From Anaerolineae bacterium (GTDB lineage Bacteria; Chloroflexota; Anaerolineae; 4572-78; NAK82), in NCBI GenBank assembly GCA_025062175.1, contig JANXAX010000166.1, positions 1 through 5,928 on the forward strand: a DNA stretch of 5,928 nucleotides. The letters run 5' to 3'. The notes beneath the pieces are model-generated. The model saw only the letters and a list, made by a program, of their open reading frames with translations. It made no database searches and was not told where the DNA came from. Position numbers and translations under genes: made by a program. This document shows positions 5,383 through 5,928 of this stretch, piece after piece; position 1 is the first letter of the stretch; each line of letters opens with the position of its first letter.

Positions 5383-5928
5383 TCAGCGGCGCTCCCAATA
5401 TACACGCAGGCGCGCGTTACCCCAGCGCTCGAAATACTCGACGCGTACCTGACGTTCCCCCTCGGAGTCGAAGCGCTTCTCGGCACGCAAGGTGCGGATG
5501 CCCTCCTGCCAGTTGTCGATCAGCAGCTCGCCATCCACCCACAGGCGCGCCCCATCGTCCACCTCCACGGTGAACACATACAGGTCGTCCTCGAAATTGG
5601 TGTTACAGATATAACGCGCCGAGAAGTTGTCCGCCGGCACCGCCGGATGGGGCGCCCCGCCGCCCCAATCGTGATCCAGCTCCTCCTCCCAGCGCTCGAG
5701 CACCGGGTCGCCCTGTAGTTTGCGGTTGGCGTAGTAACGTGCCTTCCAGTCCTGTGGCCGGTGCCAGATGAGGCGCACCCTGGCGTTGGCCAGGTGTTCA
5801 TAATATTCCAGGCGCACCAGGTGTGGCCCGGCGCCCGGCTCGATCTCGGCGCGGTAGGTGGTAGGGCGTGTGTCGCGCCATTCGTCGATGATCAGCCGGT
5901 CGTCCACCCACAGGCGCACGCCGTCGTC
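5383..5928 (-). CDS. PA14-like domain protein, C-terminal fragment (5'-truncated)
   Basis: The frame is open to the right edge of the window, so only the last 181 residues are seen; the GTG at 5919 is an internal codon. The fragment holds the end of one PA14-like module (residues 1-56: DDGVRLWVDDRLIIDEW ... VRLEYYEHLANARVRLIW) and a full second one (about 60-181: W-K-A-R-YY-AN..LQG, then DHDWGGGAP, PADNFSARY, the DDGARLWVDGELLIDNW block at 124-140 and VRVEYFERWGNARLRVYW). The two DDG motifs are exactly 123 residues apart, which shows tandem repetition. PA14 is a beta-barrel module usually found in secreted or surface proteins and often linked with carbohydrate binding or adhesion; secretion here is inferred, because the N-terminus is missing. 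The protein stops 3 residues after the last strand, so no anchor or sorting signal follows. The gene converges on the peptide operon and is probably unrelated to it. Confidence 0.85.
   Translation of the reverse strand, partial: DDGVRLWVDDRLIIDEWRDTRPTTYRAEIEPGAGPHLVRLEYYEHLANARVRLIWHRPQDWKARYYANRKLQGDPVLERWEEELDHDWGGGAPHPAVPADNFSARYICNTNFEDDLYVFTVEVDDGARLWVDGELLIDNWQEGIRTLRAEKRFDSEGERQVRVEYFERWGNARLRVYWERR

Noticed and set aside
5227..5718. 163-codon open frame on the + strand, with a GTGAAAGGATG sequence near 5330-5340 that looks like a start site
   Set aside because: It begins inside the palindrome cluster and runs antisense to the PA14-like gene, whose repeated motifs are clear. The GG and ATG are adjacent, leaving no usable spacing.

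Overview
The window is GC-rich, densely coded bacterial DNA. It holds one five-gene-long collinear block on the + strand (the first gene cut by the left edge of the window) and, facing it, the 3' end of a gene on the - strand cut by the right edge. The style of the proteins (peptide permeases with extra cysteine-containing external loops, tandem PA14-like modules at a C-terminus) and the intergenic cluster of short GC-rich palindromes with a GGCT-NN-AGCC core fit a Chloroflexota (Anaerolineae/Chloroflexia-like) genome. That assignment is an inference from style, not from a marker gene.

Bases 3-3066 encode three parts of an oligopeptide/dipeptide (PepT/Opp/Dpp) type ABC importer: the C-terminal two thirds or so of a family 5 solute-binding protein, then a DppB-type and a DppC-type permease. 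The two junctions are both 4-base GTGA overlaps, so the three genes are very likely translationally coupled. The ATPase genes are not in the window; they must be upstream or elsewhere.

Bases 3111-5148 encode two hydrolytic enzymes in the same orientation, with gaps of only 44 and 34 bases: an alpha/beta hydrolase with an intact Ser-Asp-His triad, and an M24-family Xaa-Pro type metallopeptidase with all five metal ligands. Both have a GTG start with a good Shine-Dalgarno sequence. The simplest reading is a peptide-uptake-and-cleavage operon: a peptide or peptide-like compound is bound outside, imported, and trimmed in the cytoplasm. The hydrolase could act on an ester or acyl-peptide bond of the same substrate.

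Bases 5149-5382 are non-coding and separate two convergent genes. They contain a cluster of inverted repeats (5195-5305) that can fold in more than one way. No T-tract follows, so it is not a textbook intrinsic terminator, although it could act as a bidirectional transcription end or as a REP-like mobile palindrome.

Bases 5383-5928 on the - strand encode the C-terminus of a protein with at least one complete and one partial PA14-like module, spaced 123 residues apart.

I found no RNA gene, CRISPR array, transposase or toxin-antitoxin or defence system. Nothing here makes a convincing case for an undescribed system; the most unusual points are the cysteine-bearing insertions in all three transporter subunits and the overlap of the binding-protein gene with its permease gene.
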